From NCBI GenBank assembly GCA_938038205.1, contig CALHSA010000016.1:1-56488 (forward strand): DNA of 56,488 nucleotides, read 5' to 3'. Positions 15,295 to 23,674 of this stretch are shown one piece after another. Under the pieces are notes generated by a model. The model was not told the origin of the DNA and did no database searches. It was given only the letters and a program-made list of their open reading frames with translations. The translations under genes were made by a program, and so were the position numbers. The DNA is from an uncultured bacterium (GTDB lineage: Bacteria; Bdellovibrionota_C; UBA2361; JANWWW01). Numbering within the stretch: position 1 is the stretch's first letter; each line of letters starts with the position of its first letter.

Positions 15295-16832
15295 TGAAGT
15301 TTTTCGTACTACTCCTTTTTTTGGTAGGTTTAATTATCCCTCTAAGCGTATTCTCTGTAATATTTCTTAAAAATTTTGATTTTAGTCTTCTTAAGGTAAC
15401 GTTTTTGGACCCTTTTATACAGGAGAGTATTGTATTTACCCTTGAAACGATACTTTTAAGTATTTCTTTCACCTTGATTTTAGGCATAGCTTCAGCTCTT
15501 GCGCTCTTGAGTTTTGAACCAAGATTATCTCGAGCAGTAGCTATAATTTTAGTTTTAAGTGCTTTAAATCCGCCCTTCATTGGCGCAATTGGCATAAGAC
15601 AATTTTTTTATCTGATTGGTCTTGAGGATTATAAAGTTTTAAGCCTTGCATTAACACAAGCTCTCAACCTTTTCCCAGTTTCGGCCACCCTTTTTGACAC
15701 TGCTTTTCGAAACATAGATAAAACACTGTTAGATACCGCAAAATTATTCGGCCTGCCAATGAAAGTAAAGTTAACACGCATAATTTTCCCTCTGTTAACC
15801 CCCGCTTTTCTGAATTTCTTGGTTTTCTCTATAGCAGGTTCGTTAGCAGATATTGGCTCGCCTCTAATATTCGAGGAAAGGAGATTTATAAGTATTTTAA
15901 TTTACAATCTAATAACAGATAAAGATCCTTTCGGAGTTGGTGTTTATTTGATTAGTTATTACCTTATCATTTTTATAATTTTTCTTAGTTTGCTTAAAAG
16001 GAATATAGCCGATATGAATGTTGAAACGCTTAAAACGGCATTTGTTTCCTCGAGAGTAAATACATCTAGGATTGTTAAAATTATCTTAAGCTTAATCTTG
16101 TTTATATTTTTAGTCGTATCGTATATACCTCAGTTTTTTGTAATAGGCCTTTCTTTTAGCTCATATACGGGCGAATTTACTTTTAATAATTATTTGTTAG
16201 CTTTGTCGAACTCAAGTTTTTACAAAGCCTTTGGTATAAGTGCAGCTCTTAGCTTGCTCTCTACTTTTGCCGCTTTATTTTCAAGTTTGTATATAGGATG
16301 GTTAACAAAAAAATCCCCAAAAGCGCTATCTTCAAAGGTACTGGACTTGTTAAGTATAATACCTCAGGTTTTTCCTACTCTGCTTTTAGCATTTTTAATT
16401 ATAGTTGCATACAAAAACACACCTCTTGATAACACCTCATCTCCACTTATTTTATTATTCGTTTTATATACTCTGAGGAAAATTCCGCAGGGGGTGAGAA
16501 TTTTAAGTGGTTTACTAAAACAAATAGGTTCAGAACTTGAACAAGTTGCAAAAGTGTTTGGAATTCCAGAGTCCTCAATTTTTATAAAAATATACATACC
16601 GCTTCTTTGGCAAACTTTTTTTAGACTAACAGTAATTTTTTTCACAACCAGTTTATTTGAAACAAGTGGAAGTCTTGTATTAGCGGTAGATGAGAAAAAG
16701 TTTCCTTTGTCTAAGCTTATATACCAGTTTTACTCAGAGCCTGAGTTTTTTTTCCCTGGTTGTGCTATGCTCACACTTGTTCTGTTTTTCTCATATTTAG
16801 TCACTTTTTTAGTTTTTAAAATACTAAATTAA
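15294..16832 (+). CDS. ABC transporter permease, fused two-domain FbpB/ThiP-like
   Basis: This 512-residue permease comprises two homologous halves of about six membrane segments each, as in FbpB. Each half has an EAA-type loop: DTAKLFGLPMKVKLTRIIFP in the first and QVAKVFGIPESSIFIKIYIP in the second. These loops dock onto the ATPase. The ATG at 15294 overlaps the preceding TGA (TGATG), while a GTG one codon earlier would add one residue. The binding-protein gene starts 2 bases after its stop. Confidence 0.92.
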   Translation: MKFFVLLLFLVGLIIPLSVFSVIFLKNFDFSLLKVTFLDPFIQESIVFTLETILLSISFTLILGIASALALLSFEPRLSRAVAIILVLSALNPPFIGAIGIRQFFYLIGLEDYKVLSLALTQALNLFPVSATLFDTAFRNIDKTLLDTAKLFGLPMKVKLTRIIFPLLTPAFLNFLVFSIAGSLADIGSPLIFEERRFISILIYNLITDKDPFGVGVYLISYYLIIFIIFLSLLKRNIADMNVETLKTAFVSSRVNTSRIVKIILSLILFIFLVVSYIPQFFVIGLSFSSYTGEFTFNNYLLALSNSSFYKAFGISAALSLLSTFAALFSSLYIGWLTKKSPKALSSKVLDLLSIIPQVFPTLLLAFLIIVAYKNTPLDNTSSPLILLFVLYTLRKIPQGVRILSGLLKQIGSELEQVAKVFGIPESSIFIKIYIPLLWQTFFRLTVIFFTTSLFETSGSLVLAVDEKKFPLSKLIYQFYSEPEFFFPGCAMLTLVLFFSYLVTFLVFKILN

Positions 16833-16834
16833 AA

Positions 16835-18061
16835 ATGATATTACTTTTAATTTGTTTAAGTTCTATTTTGCATGCAGGTAATGAAATAACGATTGCAAGC
16901 CCTCATCCTAAAGTTTTAAAAATAGAATTCGAGCTAGGTTTCCAAGAATACTTTTACCGTAAATTCAGAAAGAAACCAAAAATAAAATGGCTTGAGTTAG
17001 GGGGTACCACAGATATTCTTAGATATGCATTACAGTTTAAAGAAAAAAGTGGAATTGACATCATGTTTGGAGGAGGTATAGACCCGTTTGAGGAGTTAAA
17101 ATCACTTGATCTTTTAATACCATTAGAGGAGTTTGATGACATACTTAATCAAATACCCCAAACGCTTTTTGGAATGCCCTTGAGGGATCCTGATAAAACT
17201 TGGGTTGCAACAAACTTAAGTGCTTTTGGCCTGGCTTATAGGGCAGACAAACTTCTTAATTTCTCTGAAATTACATGGTCAACCTTAACCCTTGATGAAT
17301 TAAAAGGCCGGGTATCTTTGTCAGATCCCCGAAAAAGCGGAAGTGCTCGATTTATTTATGAGATCATACTGCAAAAATATGGTTGGGATGCAGCTTGGCA
17401 AAATTTTTACAGGATGAGCAGAAATGCAAAAACTTTTGGGTTCCACAGCTCTGAATTAATAAAAAAACTATCCCTTGGAGAGATTTTAATCGCCCCTCTT
17501 GTTGAATCTCACGGTTTTAGGGCCACTATGCTTAATCCTAACATTAAATTTGTCATCCCCAAAGATCTGCCTGTTTATTTTGGAGACAGTATCGCAATTT
17601 TAAAGGGTTGCGCCGATGAGGAATTGGCGAGAGAGTTGATTAGATTCTCACTAACTGATTTCCAGTACATCTTATCGTCAAAACTTGGAGCCGAACCTGG
17701 ACCCCGATTAACTGAATTAAAAAGATTCCCTGTTCTTCCAAAGGCTTATACTTCACCACATGTCATTGTGGCTGAGAATCCTTTCTCCAGCGTAATCCCC
17801 GTCAATTTTAAATTCGATCACAAACTAGGAACAAAAAGATGGTACGAATTATCAGTTCTCTTTGGTGCTATTATCGTAGACTTAAATCACATTTTTAAAA
17901 CCCTTTCTCTTGAACAAGTTAGGAGGTTACCCTCCCCATTGAGTGAGCAAGAATTTATGGATATTGTTAATACGGGTCGTTGGAGGGATGTCGCAAACAG
18001 AGATACTGATATTTCGATGATTAGGGCCCGTTTTTTTCAGATGATAAAAAATTCAGCGTAA
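16835..18061 (+). CDS. ABC transporter periplasmic substrate-binding protein
   Basis: This 408-residue protein begins with a signal peptide MILLLICLSSILHAG and continues as a type II periplasmic binding fold: TIASPHPK, IDIMFGGGIDPFEELK, GRVSLSDPRKSGSARF and a hinge followed by LAPLVESHG-like and VYFGDSIAILKG segments. These are the usual blocks of the ferric-iron/polyamine binding family. The protein lacks a lipobox, so it is probably soluble in the periplasm. It carries about 70 residues after the domain that are longer than in FbpA. It is the third gene of the ATPase-permease-binding protein operon. Confidence 0.88.
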   Translation: MILLLICLSSILHAGNEITIASPHPKVLKIEFELGFQEYFYRKFRKKPKIKWLELGGTTDILRYALQFKEKSGIDIMFGGGIDPFEELKSLDLLIPLEEFDDILNQIPQTLFGMPLRDPDKTWVATNLSAFGLAYRADKLLNFSEITWSTLTLDELKGRVSLSDPRKSGSARFIYEIILQKYGWDAAWQNFYRMSRNAKTFGFHSSELIKKLSLGEILIAPLVESHGFRATMLNPNIKFVIPKDLPVYFGDSIAILKGCADEELARELIRFSLTDFQYILSSKLGAEPGPRLTELKRFPVLPKAYTSPHVIVAENPFSSVIPVNFKFDHKLGTKRWYELSVLFGAIIVDLNHIFKTLSLEQVRRLPSPLSEQEFMDIVNTGRWRDVANRDTDISMIRARFFQMIKNSA

Positions 18062-18074
18062 TGTTGACTTTGAA

Positions 18075-18102
18075 TTAAAAACCTTTGATCATAATCTAAA
18101 CT
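18075..18102 (+). promoter_or_regulatory. Promoter candidate before 18111 (TTAAAA / TAAACT)
   Basis: TTAAAA at 18075-18080 and TAAACT at 18097-18102 are 16 bases apart, in the same block (ACCTTTGAT-N5-TCTAAA-N-TAGG) seen before 2047. The predicted transcript start is within 2 bases of the ATG at 18111. A TTGACT at 18064 is another possible -35 but its spacing would be 27. Confidence 0.4.
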
Positions 18103-18110
18103 AGGTTCAG

Positions 18111-18518
18111 ATGAGTTTCATTTTTACCATCCAAAAGTCATTTGGGAGGTTACTTCTATACAAGGAATCAAAAAATCTTACTTTAGAATTTTACCCCCTT
18201 ATAGATGGATTAGAGGGAGGGAAAGACCATCCACAGTATTGCAAGTTGCAAGTCCCCTCATCGGAATTAGGTGAATTTCTAGTGACCGCTAGGTGCTTTC
18301 TTGAAGGAATTGAATCTTCAGACTTTTTATATTCAGCAAAATCCCAGAATGGAGAAGAAACCATGCTGAAATTATACAGAGATAAAAATAAAAACATGGA
18401 TGAATGTTGGCTTAGGTTAGTTACTGGCAAATCCGAAGATCAGAGAAAAAGAATAAAATTAACAAAAAGAGATCTAGTTACTCTTACATCTGTTTTAGAG
18501 TCAATAATTTTTGACTAA
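18111..18518 (+). CDS. Hypothetical protein (135 aa), possibly PurA-like
   Basis: I do not recognise a family with confidence. The protein is soluble, with no signal or membrane segment. It alternates predicted strands (FGRLLLYKES, LTLEFYPLI, ETMLKLYRDK, CWLRLVTGK) and ends in a helix (LVTLTSVLESIIF). Four strands and one helix recall the PUR nucleic-acid-binding fold, but this is pattern-level only. It lies 42 bases upstream of parB on the same strand and probably shares its transcript. Confidence 0.6.
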   Translation: MSFIFTIQKSFGRLLLYKESKNLTLEFYPLIDGLEGGKDHPQYCKLQVPSSELGEFLVTARCFLEGIESSDFLYSAKSQNGEETMLKLYRDKNKNMDECWLRLVTGKSEDQRKRIKLTKRDLVTLTSVLESIIFD

Positions 18519-18560
18519 AAATATTCAAGAAATTATAAATCGATATTAAAATCGAATTTA

Positions 18561-19409
18561 GTGAAAAGGGGATTGGGAAAAGGTTTAGCTGAACTTATTA
18601 CAGCAAGAAAAGATAAATTTGAAACAGGGTTTAAAACTCTGAAAATTAGTGACATAACTGTTTCAAAACAGCCAAGAGAGAATTTTAATGAAGAGAAACT
18701 TCAAGAGTTGGCAGATTCAATATCCCGCCATGGAATTTTACAACCGTTGATCGTAACCCTAACTGAAGGTCAATATAGGCTTGTGGTAGGGGAAAGAAGA
18801 TTAAGGGCTGCAAAAATGGCTGGCCTAGAGGAGGTACCTGTAATTGTTATCGAATCCAAAAATGAACTAGATATAGGCATCATTCAACTAGTAGAAAATC
18901 TTCACAGAGATGATCTTAACCCTATTGAGGAAGCAAAAGGTTATAAAAACCTAATTGATAAATTTGGATTATCGCATGAAAACATCTCTCAGCTAGTGGG
19001 TAAATCAAGAGCACATATAACCAATATGCTTCGATTATTAAATTTAGATCCTCAGGTTCAATCGCTAGTTAGAGATTCATTAATTTCTGTAGGTCACGCG
19101 AAAGTGCTAGTATCAATAAGCCCAGTAGCTCAGCGAAGTCTTGCAAAAAGAGTCGTTGCAGAGAATATATCGGTAAGAAAATTAGAAGAGCTGGTTAGAA
19201 ATTTATCTGCCATGGAACAGGGATTCTTACTAAAAAGAAAGAATAAAAAAGATTTACACCAAAGTAATAACGATTTGAATGAAACTTTATCTTCAATATC
19301 TAAAAGGCTGGGTTTGAACGTTAAATTATCAGGCTTAAGACTTATTATACGACTAAATTCCCTAGAAGATTTAAGGAGATTGGAAAAATTGCTTAAAGAT
19401 AGTTCTTAA
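18561..19409 (+). CDS. parB: Chromosome-partitioning protein ParB
   Basis: This 282-residue ParB starts with the family hallmark RGLGKGL just after the GTG start. The ParB/Srx CTP-binding domain follows, with QPRENF, GILQPLIV and the motifs VVGERRLRAAKMAG and ENLHRDDLNPIEEAKGY. A helix-turn-helix (LSHENISQLVGKSRAHITNMLRLL, given as positions about 135-160) precedes the C-terminal dimerisation helix. It binds parS and loads SMC near the origin. parA is not adjacent, and I did not find a clear consensus parS palindrome. The gene converges on the CCA-enzyme gene with a 17-base overlap. Confidence 0.93.
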   Translation: MKRGLGKGLAELITARKDKFETGFKTLKISDITVSKQPRENFNEEKLQELADSISRHGILQPLIVTLTEGQYRLVVGERRLRAAKMAGLEEVPVIVIESKNELDIGIIQLVENLHRDDLNPIEEAKGYKNLIDKFGLSHENISQLVGKSRAHITNMLRLLNLDPQVQSLVRDSLISVGHAKVLVSISPVAQRSLAKRVVAENISVRKLEELVRNLSAMEQGFLLKRKNKKDLHQSNNDLNETLSSISKRLGLNVKLSGLRLIIRLNSLEDLRRLEKLLKDSS

Positions 19410-20229
19410 TTGAACAACCAAAATGTTCAAAAAATTCCATAGCCTCCGCTTTATTCTGTTCAAAGTAATTTTGAAAAACCTGAGAGCTTGAATAGCAATT
19501 CGAATTTTTTTCAAGAAATTCAATTGATAATAACCTACATGGAGCGCTTAAACCAAGCCTTCGAATTGTATCTAAAATTATTACTGTTGGGGACTCATCA
19601 AAAAGCCTCTTAATTTCAAGAATAATTCTTGAACTCCTGCTAGTAAAAACTCCACCAGATTCTACACAGTTCTCATATTCTTGAAAGGTTGCAGCATCAA
19701 CATTAAATTTTAATCTCGCGGCATAACGCACCAAGCGTATCAACCTCGATGGATCCTCTATGAAACTATCATGCTTTAACGTTCTTAATTTTCTCTCTAA
19801 TAAATCCTGGTAACCATTTACCAGATCAATAGGATAAAAACTTTTGTTAATAAATTCTTTAACCCTTATTAAAAGCGCATTAACTGAGAAATCTCTTCTT
19901 GCCACATCCTCTCTTATTGTAGAGGGCTCAGTATAACTGATAACCCCAGGAGCCTTGTAGTACTCTTTTCGAGCTCTCACAAGATCAACTATGGTGCCAT
20001 CAATTTCAATCTTGAAACTAAGCATTTTTTCATATATGGAGTGATTTAACTTTGCAAGTTTTAAACTATTTTTTAAAGTTTCAAAATCCATCTCGGTAAC
20101 AAGATCTAAATTCAAACTGTTATCAGATAAAGTTTGTAAAAAAAAATCTCTGACGTATCCACCAACTAAGTACGTGTTATCAATATCTACAATTTTTGCT
20201 AACTTTTCTAGAACAGAAATTACTTCCAT
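19393..20229 (-). CDS. CCA-adding enzyme / poly(A) polymerase family protein
   Basis: This 278-residue class II nucleotidyltransferase has VGGYVRDFFL (residues 21-30), then NLDLVTEM where the metal-binding DxD is expected, then DLVRARKEYY, REDVARRDFSVNAL and DPSRLIRLVRYAARLKF. The first Asp of DxD is replaced by Asn (codon AAT), the second is kept. The family adds CCA to tRNA 3' ends or tails RNA. All three tRNA genes in this window lack an encoded CCA, so the genome needs such an enzyme. It is shorter than most (about 400 residues), ending soon after the head and neck. It overlaps the SMR gene by 10 bases and parB by 17. Confidence 0.85.
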   Translation of the reverse strand: MEVISVLEKLAKIVDIDNTYLVGGYVRDFFLQTLSDNSLNLDLVTEMDFETLKNSLKLAKLNHSIYEKMLSFKIEIDGTIVDLVRARKEYYKAPGVISYTEPSTIREDVARRDFSVNALLIRVKEFINKSFYPIDLVNGYQDLLERKLRTLKHDSFIEDPSRLIRLVRYAARLKFNVDAATFQEYENCVESGGVFTSRSSRIILEIKRLFDESPTVIILDTIRRLGLSAPCRLLSIEFLEKNSNCYSSSQVFQNYFEQNKAEAMEFFEHFGCSIKNYL

Positions 20230-20552
20230 GTTATTAAACTTATCCCCACCAGAGTTAAAATAAGACCGACTAGTTTTTGAAAATTAAAATTTTCACCGAG
20301 AAAGAAATAAGCAAAAAGGGCTACGACAGCTATTGTCCCACTAGTAGCAACCGGATGAACAACATTTAATGGTAATTTCTTTAAAGCCCAGGCAAAGAGA
20401 ATAAAACTTAGTCCATAAAAAAAAAGACCAAGAAGATAGAACTTGTTTAATCTTAAAAACTCGTACGATTTTGCGTCTGAGCCAATTTTCACAAATACGC
20501 TTGCAATTGCATTAACTAAAATAAGTAAGGTGATTATTAAATAATTACGCAA
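20220..20552 (-). CDS. Small SMR/DMT-superfamily membrane protein
   Basis: This 110-residue protein has four membrane helices and the SMR layout: first helix ending VFVKIGS, second YGLSFILFAWALKKLPL, third HPVATSGTIAVVALF, fourth VGLILTLVGISLITW. The essential Glu14 of EmrE is Asn14 here, so it is unlikely to be a proton-coupled drug antiporter; an ArnE/F-like lipid-linked-sugar flippase is an alternative. It overlaps its upstream neighbour, the aldolase gene, by 8 bases. Confidence 0.82.
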   Translation of the reverse strand: MRNYLIITLLILVNAIASVFVKIGSDAKSYEFLRLNKFYLLGLFFYGLSFILFAWALKKLPLNVVHPVATSGTIAVVALFAYFFLGENFNFQKLVGLILTLVGISLITWK

Positions 20553-21606
20553 GTTGAATATCTTTATTTAAGTAAATACCATGAAGGAGACTAACTAACT
20601 TACGACCATCTGTGAAGCTTCTTTTAAAAATTTTTCGTCCAACCATTAAACCAGTACCACCTGCCCTTTTATTTATAATTGAAGTTTTAACAAGCTCCTT
20701 TATATCTTCATCTCCTAAAGATTCACCCCCAGAATTTAAAAGACCAACTTTACCAGAATATGCATGTAAAACCTGCAATCGTACCATTTCTATCGGATGA
20801 GTTAGCTCAAATTCATTCATTTCTTTTGAAACTTTCACCTCATAACCTTCACTTTTTAGAATACGCATGCCCCTAGAAATTTTGGGAAGTTTCTGCTTAA
20901 CAAAGTCAGCGCCTAGTGTGCTACCCAGGTAAACCGCTTGAGATGTTATATCATCAGCTTCCTCTAAGTTTACACTTTCAAGCTGAAATCTTTTATTTCT
21001 TGGATAACACCAGCAAAATACTAGTAATCCATATTCCCTAGCTTGATGAATAACCTCAATAATCTGTTGTATTTCACTCCTACTTTCCTCTGAACCAAAA
21101 TACACGGTAAAGCCAACACCAACACAGCCTAAATTCCACGCAGATTTTACTGTTGCAAACAAATCTTGTTTCCATTTAGTTGGCAAACTTAACAACTCAT
21201 TATGGTTAATCTTGAGAATCATAGGTATTTTATCACAGAACTTTCTCGCTACATTTGATAGAATTCCATATGGAGCTGCGATACCACTGAATCCAGCGTG
21301 ACAAGCGAATTCCAAAACTTTTTCTGGGTCAAACATGCTCGGATTTGACAAGAAACTGTACATCGCTGAATGTTCCACACCTTGATCAACAGCTAGGATA
21401 CTGAGGTAACCGGATCCTGCTAATTCACCAGAGAACAAAATCCTCCTCAAATTATTAATTACCTGATTTGAAACCTCTTTATTTTTAAAATATTGTATTT
21501 TTGCCTCAACATTATCTTGATTCTGTATTAAATCAGCTGGGATTTTCGTGCATTTATACTCGAGTAAATCTTGAATTTCTTTTTCTTTTAACAGCTGTTC
21601 TAGCAT
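20545..21606 (-). CDS. fbaB: Class I fructose-bisphosphate aldolase, DhnA/FbaB type
   Basis: This 353-residue TIM barrel carries AVDQGVEHS early, ADFVKQKLPK (Schiff-base lysine region), LLNSGGESLGDEDI and the phosphate-binding RAGGTGLMVGRKIF near the C-terminus. It cleaves fructose-1,6-bisphosphate to dihydroxyacetone phosphate and glyceraldehyde-3-phosphate, or runs in reverse in gluconeogenesis, in the cytosol. About 60 N-terminal residues precede the barrel, longer than in archaeal forms. The ATG is at 21606, one base after the DedA-type stop. Confidence 0.9.
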   Translation of the reverse strand: MLEQLLKEKEIQDLLEYKCTKIPADLIQNQDNVEAKIQYFKNKEVSNQVINNLRRILFSGELAGSGYLSILAVDQGVEHSAMYSFLSNPSMFDPEKVLEFACHAGFSGIAAPYGILSNVARKFCDKIPMILKINHNELLSLPTKWKQDLFATVKSAWNLGCVGVGFTVYFGSEESRSEIQQIIEVIHQAREYGLLVFCWCYPRNKRFQLESVNLEEADDITSQAVYLGSTLGADFVKQKLPKISRGMRILKSEGYEVKVSKEMNEFELTHPIEMVRLQVLHAYSGKVGLLNSGGESLGDEDIKELVKTSIINKRAGGTGLMVGRKIFKRSFTDGRKLVSLLHGIYLNKDIQLA

Positions 21607-21607
21607 T

Positions 21608-22198
21608 TTAAAGGAATTTTAACGCAATAAAACCTCCAATTAATAGAAGAACAAATAATATACTTAAGAGATCGAAATATTTCTCAATTAATTCCTTAAT
21701 TTTTGCTCCAAATATTCGAAGCATAACTCCAATCAAAAAAAACCTTCCAGCACGACCGACGAAAGAATATAGAATAAAAACCAATATATTTAATCCAACA
21801 GCTCCGGAAAGAATCGTTATTACTTTGAAAGGAATAGGAGTGAAAGCTCCGATTAACACAATAAGCACGCCATAACGCTCATACCACAGAAAAAATTGCT
21901 CTTTCGCACTCTCTAACCTCAATAACTCTATGATATAATTTCCCACGCTCTCCATGGCTAAGTATCCAATAAGATAACCGAAAACAGCACCTGCAACCGA
22001 TCCTACCGAACAAATGACACACAGTTTAAACCAATTATCTAACCTACCTAAGATTAACGGAATTAAAAGAACATCTGGAGGAATAGGAAAAAATGAGCTC
22101 TCAATAAAGGCAACAAAAAATAACCCAAAAGCGCTGTATTTAGAATCCGCCCACGAGAGGGTCCAGGTGTACAAGTATTTCAAAATCCGCACTAACAA
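21608..22198 (-). CDS. DedA/YqaA-type membrane protein
   Basis: This 196-residue membrane protein of the VTT (DedA/YqaA) family starts with TWTLSWADSKYSAFGLFFVAFIES, the YqaA hallmark (quoted here as residues 11-34). It then has FFPIPPDVLLIP, GYLIGY, YGVLIVLIGAFTPIPFKVITILSGAVG and FFLIG segments. These proteins act as undecaprenyl-phosphate or phospholipid flippases or scramblases; the specific lipid is unknown here. The start is TTG at 22198 or GTG at 22192. No clear Shine-Dalgarno sequence is seen. Confidence 0.87.
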   Translation of the reverse strand: MLVRILKYLYTWTLSWADSKYSAFGLFFVAFIESSFFPIPPDVLLIPLILGRLDNWFKLCVICSVGSVAGAVFGYLIGYLAMESVGNYIIELLRLESAKEQFFLWYERYGVLIVLIGAFTPIPFKVITILSGAVGLNILVFILYSFVGRAGRFFLIGVMLRIFGAKIKELIEKYFDLLSILFVLLLIGGFIALKFL

Positions 22199-22212
22199 GA
22201 TATCGTAAAAGT

Positions 22213-22218
22213 TAAATT
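22213..22218 (+). promoter_or_regulatory. Possible leaderless -10 box before the YfcH-type gene
   Basis: TAAATT at 22213-22218 is followed by six bases and the ATG at 22225, the same spacing as in the RNase D-like gene. No good -35 box is visible because the region overlaps the divergent gene start. Confidence 0.3.
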
Positions 22219-22224
22219 TTGAGT

Positions 22225-23268
22225 ATGCTAGAGCTTTTAAATAAAAAATGCTTTTGGGAGTTAATTTTTGGAGAGCTTAAAGAAGTAAACCCAAAAGTCT
22301 TTGCCAAGAAAGATTTGAGTGTTAAAATTTCAAAGAGTTCTATTCAAATCACTTCAAATAAACACAACCATAAATTCGATACAAACTCATTACCTGTTTA
22401 TGTTCAGATCCTTCATGATAAGTTACACCAGCTAAATTCTCTTGGTTATCATAGAGTTGCTATCGCCGGAGGGTCAGGCTTAATTGGTCGTTTTTTAACA
22501 AAAGCGCTCAAAACCATTGGCTGGGAGACTGTTGTGATAAGTAGGAGTCGAGATAAAGGTGTATTCTCCGATTACTCATCAACTTTAGAGCTTAATCTGA
22601 ATGATTTTGATATTGTTTTCAATCTATGCGGCACCTCCGTGCTTAAACTAGCCTTAAAACCGTGGAAGTTAAAAGAAATTAGAGACTCAAGAATTAAACC
22701 CACTAAATTTCTAGCATCTGTAACTCCTAGTCATGTTCTACTTATAAACGCGAGTGCAATTGGTAAATATAACGCAGAAGGAGAAGTATATGAAAACACA
22801 CAAAACTCAACAGAAAATGAAATAACTAGATTGGTTTGTGAGTGGGAAGCTGCTTCTCTAGCCCATCCCAACTCTGTTCAATTAAGGTTTGCTAACGTAA
22901 TTTCAAGAGATTCCCCGCTTATTTTATATTCTAAAATTTTTAATTTTTTACCACTTAAAATTTTTGTATCTTCAAAAGCTATTTTTAATTGGTTAGCCGT
23001 CGAAGATATCTTGGATGGTATTTTTGAAATTTTAAATAGAGGAATACGAGGTCCAATTAATATGTACTCCGGGAGCGTAGATTGGATTTCTTTTCAAAGA
23101 ACCTTACTTCCGGCACTAGGTATAAAACTTTTTATTCCTGAAAAGGTCATAAAATTCATAAACCCGATTTTAAGTGATTTAATTTTTACCAGATTTACAG
23201 TTAGAAGCATGTACTATGTAAAAAACACAAACCTTTCTAAATATTTAGAGATTATTCAATTTAAATAG
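22225..23268 (+). CDS. TIGR01777/YfcH-type NAD(P)-binding epimerase-like protein
   Basis: This 347-residue short-chain dehydrogenase-like protein has an unusual 77-residue N-terminal extension before the Rossmann motif AGGSGLIGRFL (82-91). Family blocks follow: VFNLCGTSV, ALKPWKLKEIRDSRIKPTK, NASAIGKY, EWEAAS, LRFANVIS and NWLAVEDILDGIF. The C-terminal DUF1731-like tail is present but divergent. Its substrate is unknown across the family. The ATG at 22225 is preferred to a TTG two codons earlier. The stop lies 6 bases from the RNase P RNA 3' end, which is on the other strand. Confidence 0.85.
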   Translation: MLELLNKKCFWELIFGELKEVNPKVFAKKDLSVKISKSSIQITSNKHNHKFDTNSLPVYVQILHDKLHQLNSLGYHRVAIAGGSGLIGRFLTKALKTIGWETVVISRSRDKGVFSDYSSTLELNLNDFDIVFNLCGTSVLKLALKPWKLKEIRDSRIKPTKFLASVTPSHVLLINASAIGKYNAEGEVYENTQNSTENEITRLVCEWEAASLAHPNSVQLRFANVISRDSPLILYSKIFNFLPLKIFVSSKAIFNWLAVEDILDGIFEILNRGIRGPINMYSGSVDWISFQRTLLPALGIKLFIPEKVIKFINPILSDLIFTRFTVRSMYYVKNTNLSKYLEIIQFK

Positions 23269-23274
23269 AAGTCT

Positions 23275-23637
23275 CGGCAAGCTCTGATATAAGCGGGATT
23301 CTGTTAGGTTAAAAACCCGGTGGTCATCAATCTAAGCGATCTACCCGAGGATCCAAGGATTACCTTCCAGCGAGCCTCCTGTGCGGTAAAGACCGCGGAT
23401 CCTCTGCTTGATCTTGCTCCAGCTGAGGTTTGCCAAGCAGACGGGTCACCCCGCCTCTGGTGGGCTTTTACCCCACCGTTTCACCTGTACCCTAGAGCTA
23501 ATTTAACTCTAGGGTAGTCTTCTTCTCTGTGGCACTATCTTCACCTCACGGTGAGTTGCCGTTAACAACCAGCCCGGCTCTGGGAGTCCCGACTTTCCTC
23601 AGGTTATAAAACCCGCGACCACCCTCAGAGCTTGCCG
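23275..23637 (-). ncRNA. rnpB: RNase P RNA, bacterial class A
   Basis: The 5' and 3' ends pair perfectly as P1 (CGGCAAGCTCTGA with TCAGAGCTTGCCG). The conserved cores are visible: GAGGAAAGTC near the 5' end, AGGGTACAGGTGAAA, GGTAAAAGCCCACC, and AACAGAATCCCGCTTAT near the 3' end. The P4 helix keeps the universal bulged U: AAG[U]CGGGA pairs with TCCCGCTT. That is a covariant change from the more familiar CCGGG. The RNA is the catalytic subunit that matures tRNA 5' ends. Confidence 0.97.
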
Positions 23638-23650
23638 ATTAAACACTAAT

Positions 23651-23656
23651 ATTTTA
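23651..23656 (-). promoter_or_regulatory. -10 box of rnpB
   Basis: Minus-strand TAAAAT (23656-23651, context GCTAAAATATTAG) lies 13 bases before the first P1 base, so initiation about 7 bases downstream leaves a short precursor leader. The -35 region is weak. Confidence 0.45.
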
Positions 23657-23674
23657 GCATATTTTTTGAAATCA

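Noticed and set aside
18561-19409. parS site near parB
   Set aside because: No convincing TGTTTCACGTGAAACA-like palindrome was found by eye; none is claimed.
23320-23517. 65-residue frame on the plus strand
   Set aside because: It lies entirely within the complement of RNase P RNA.
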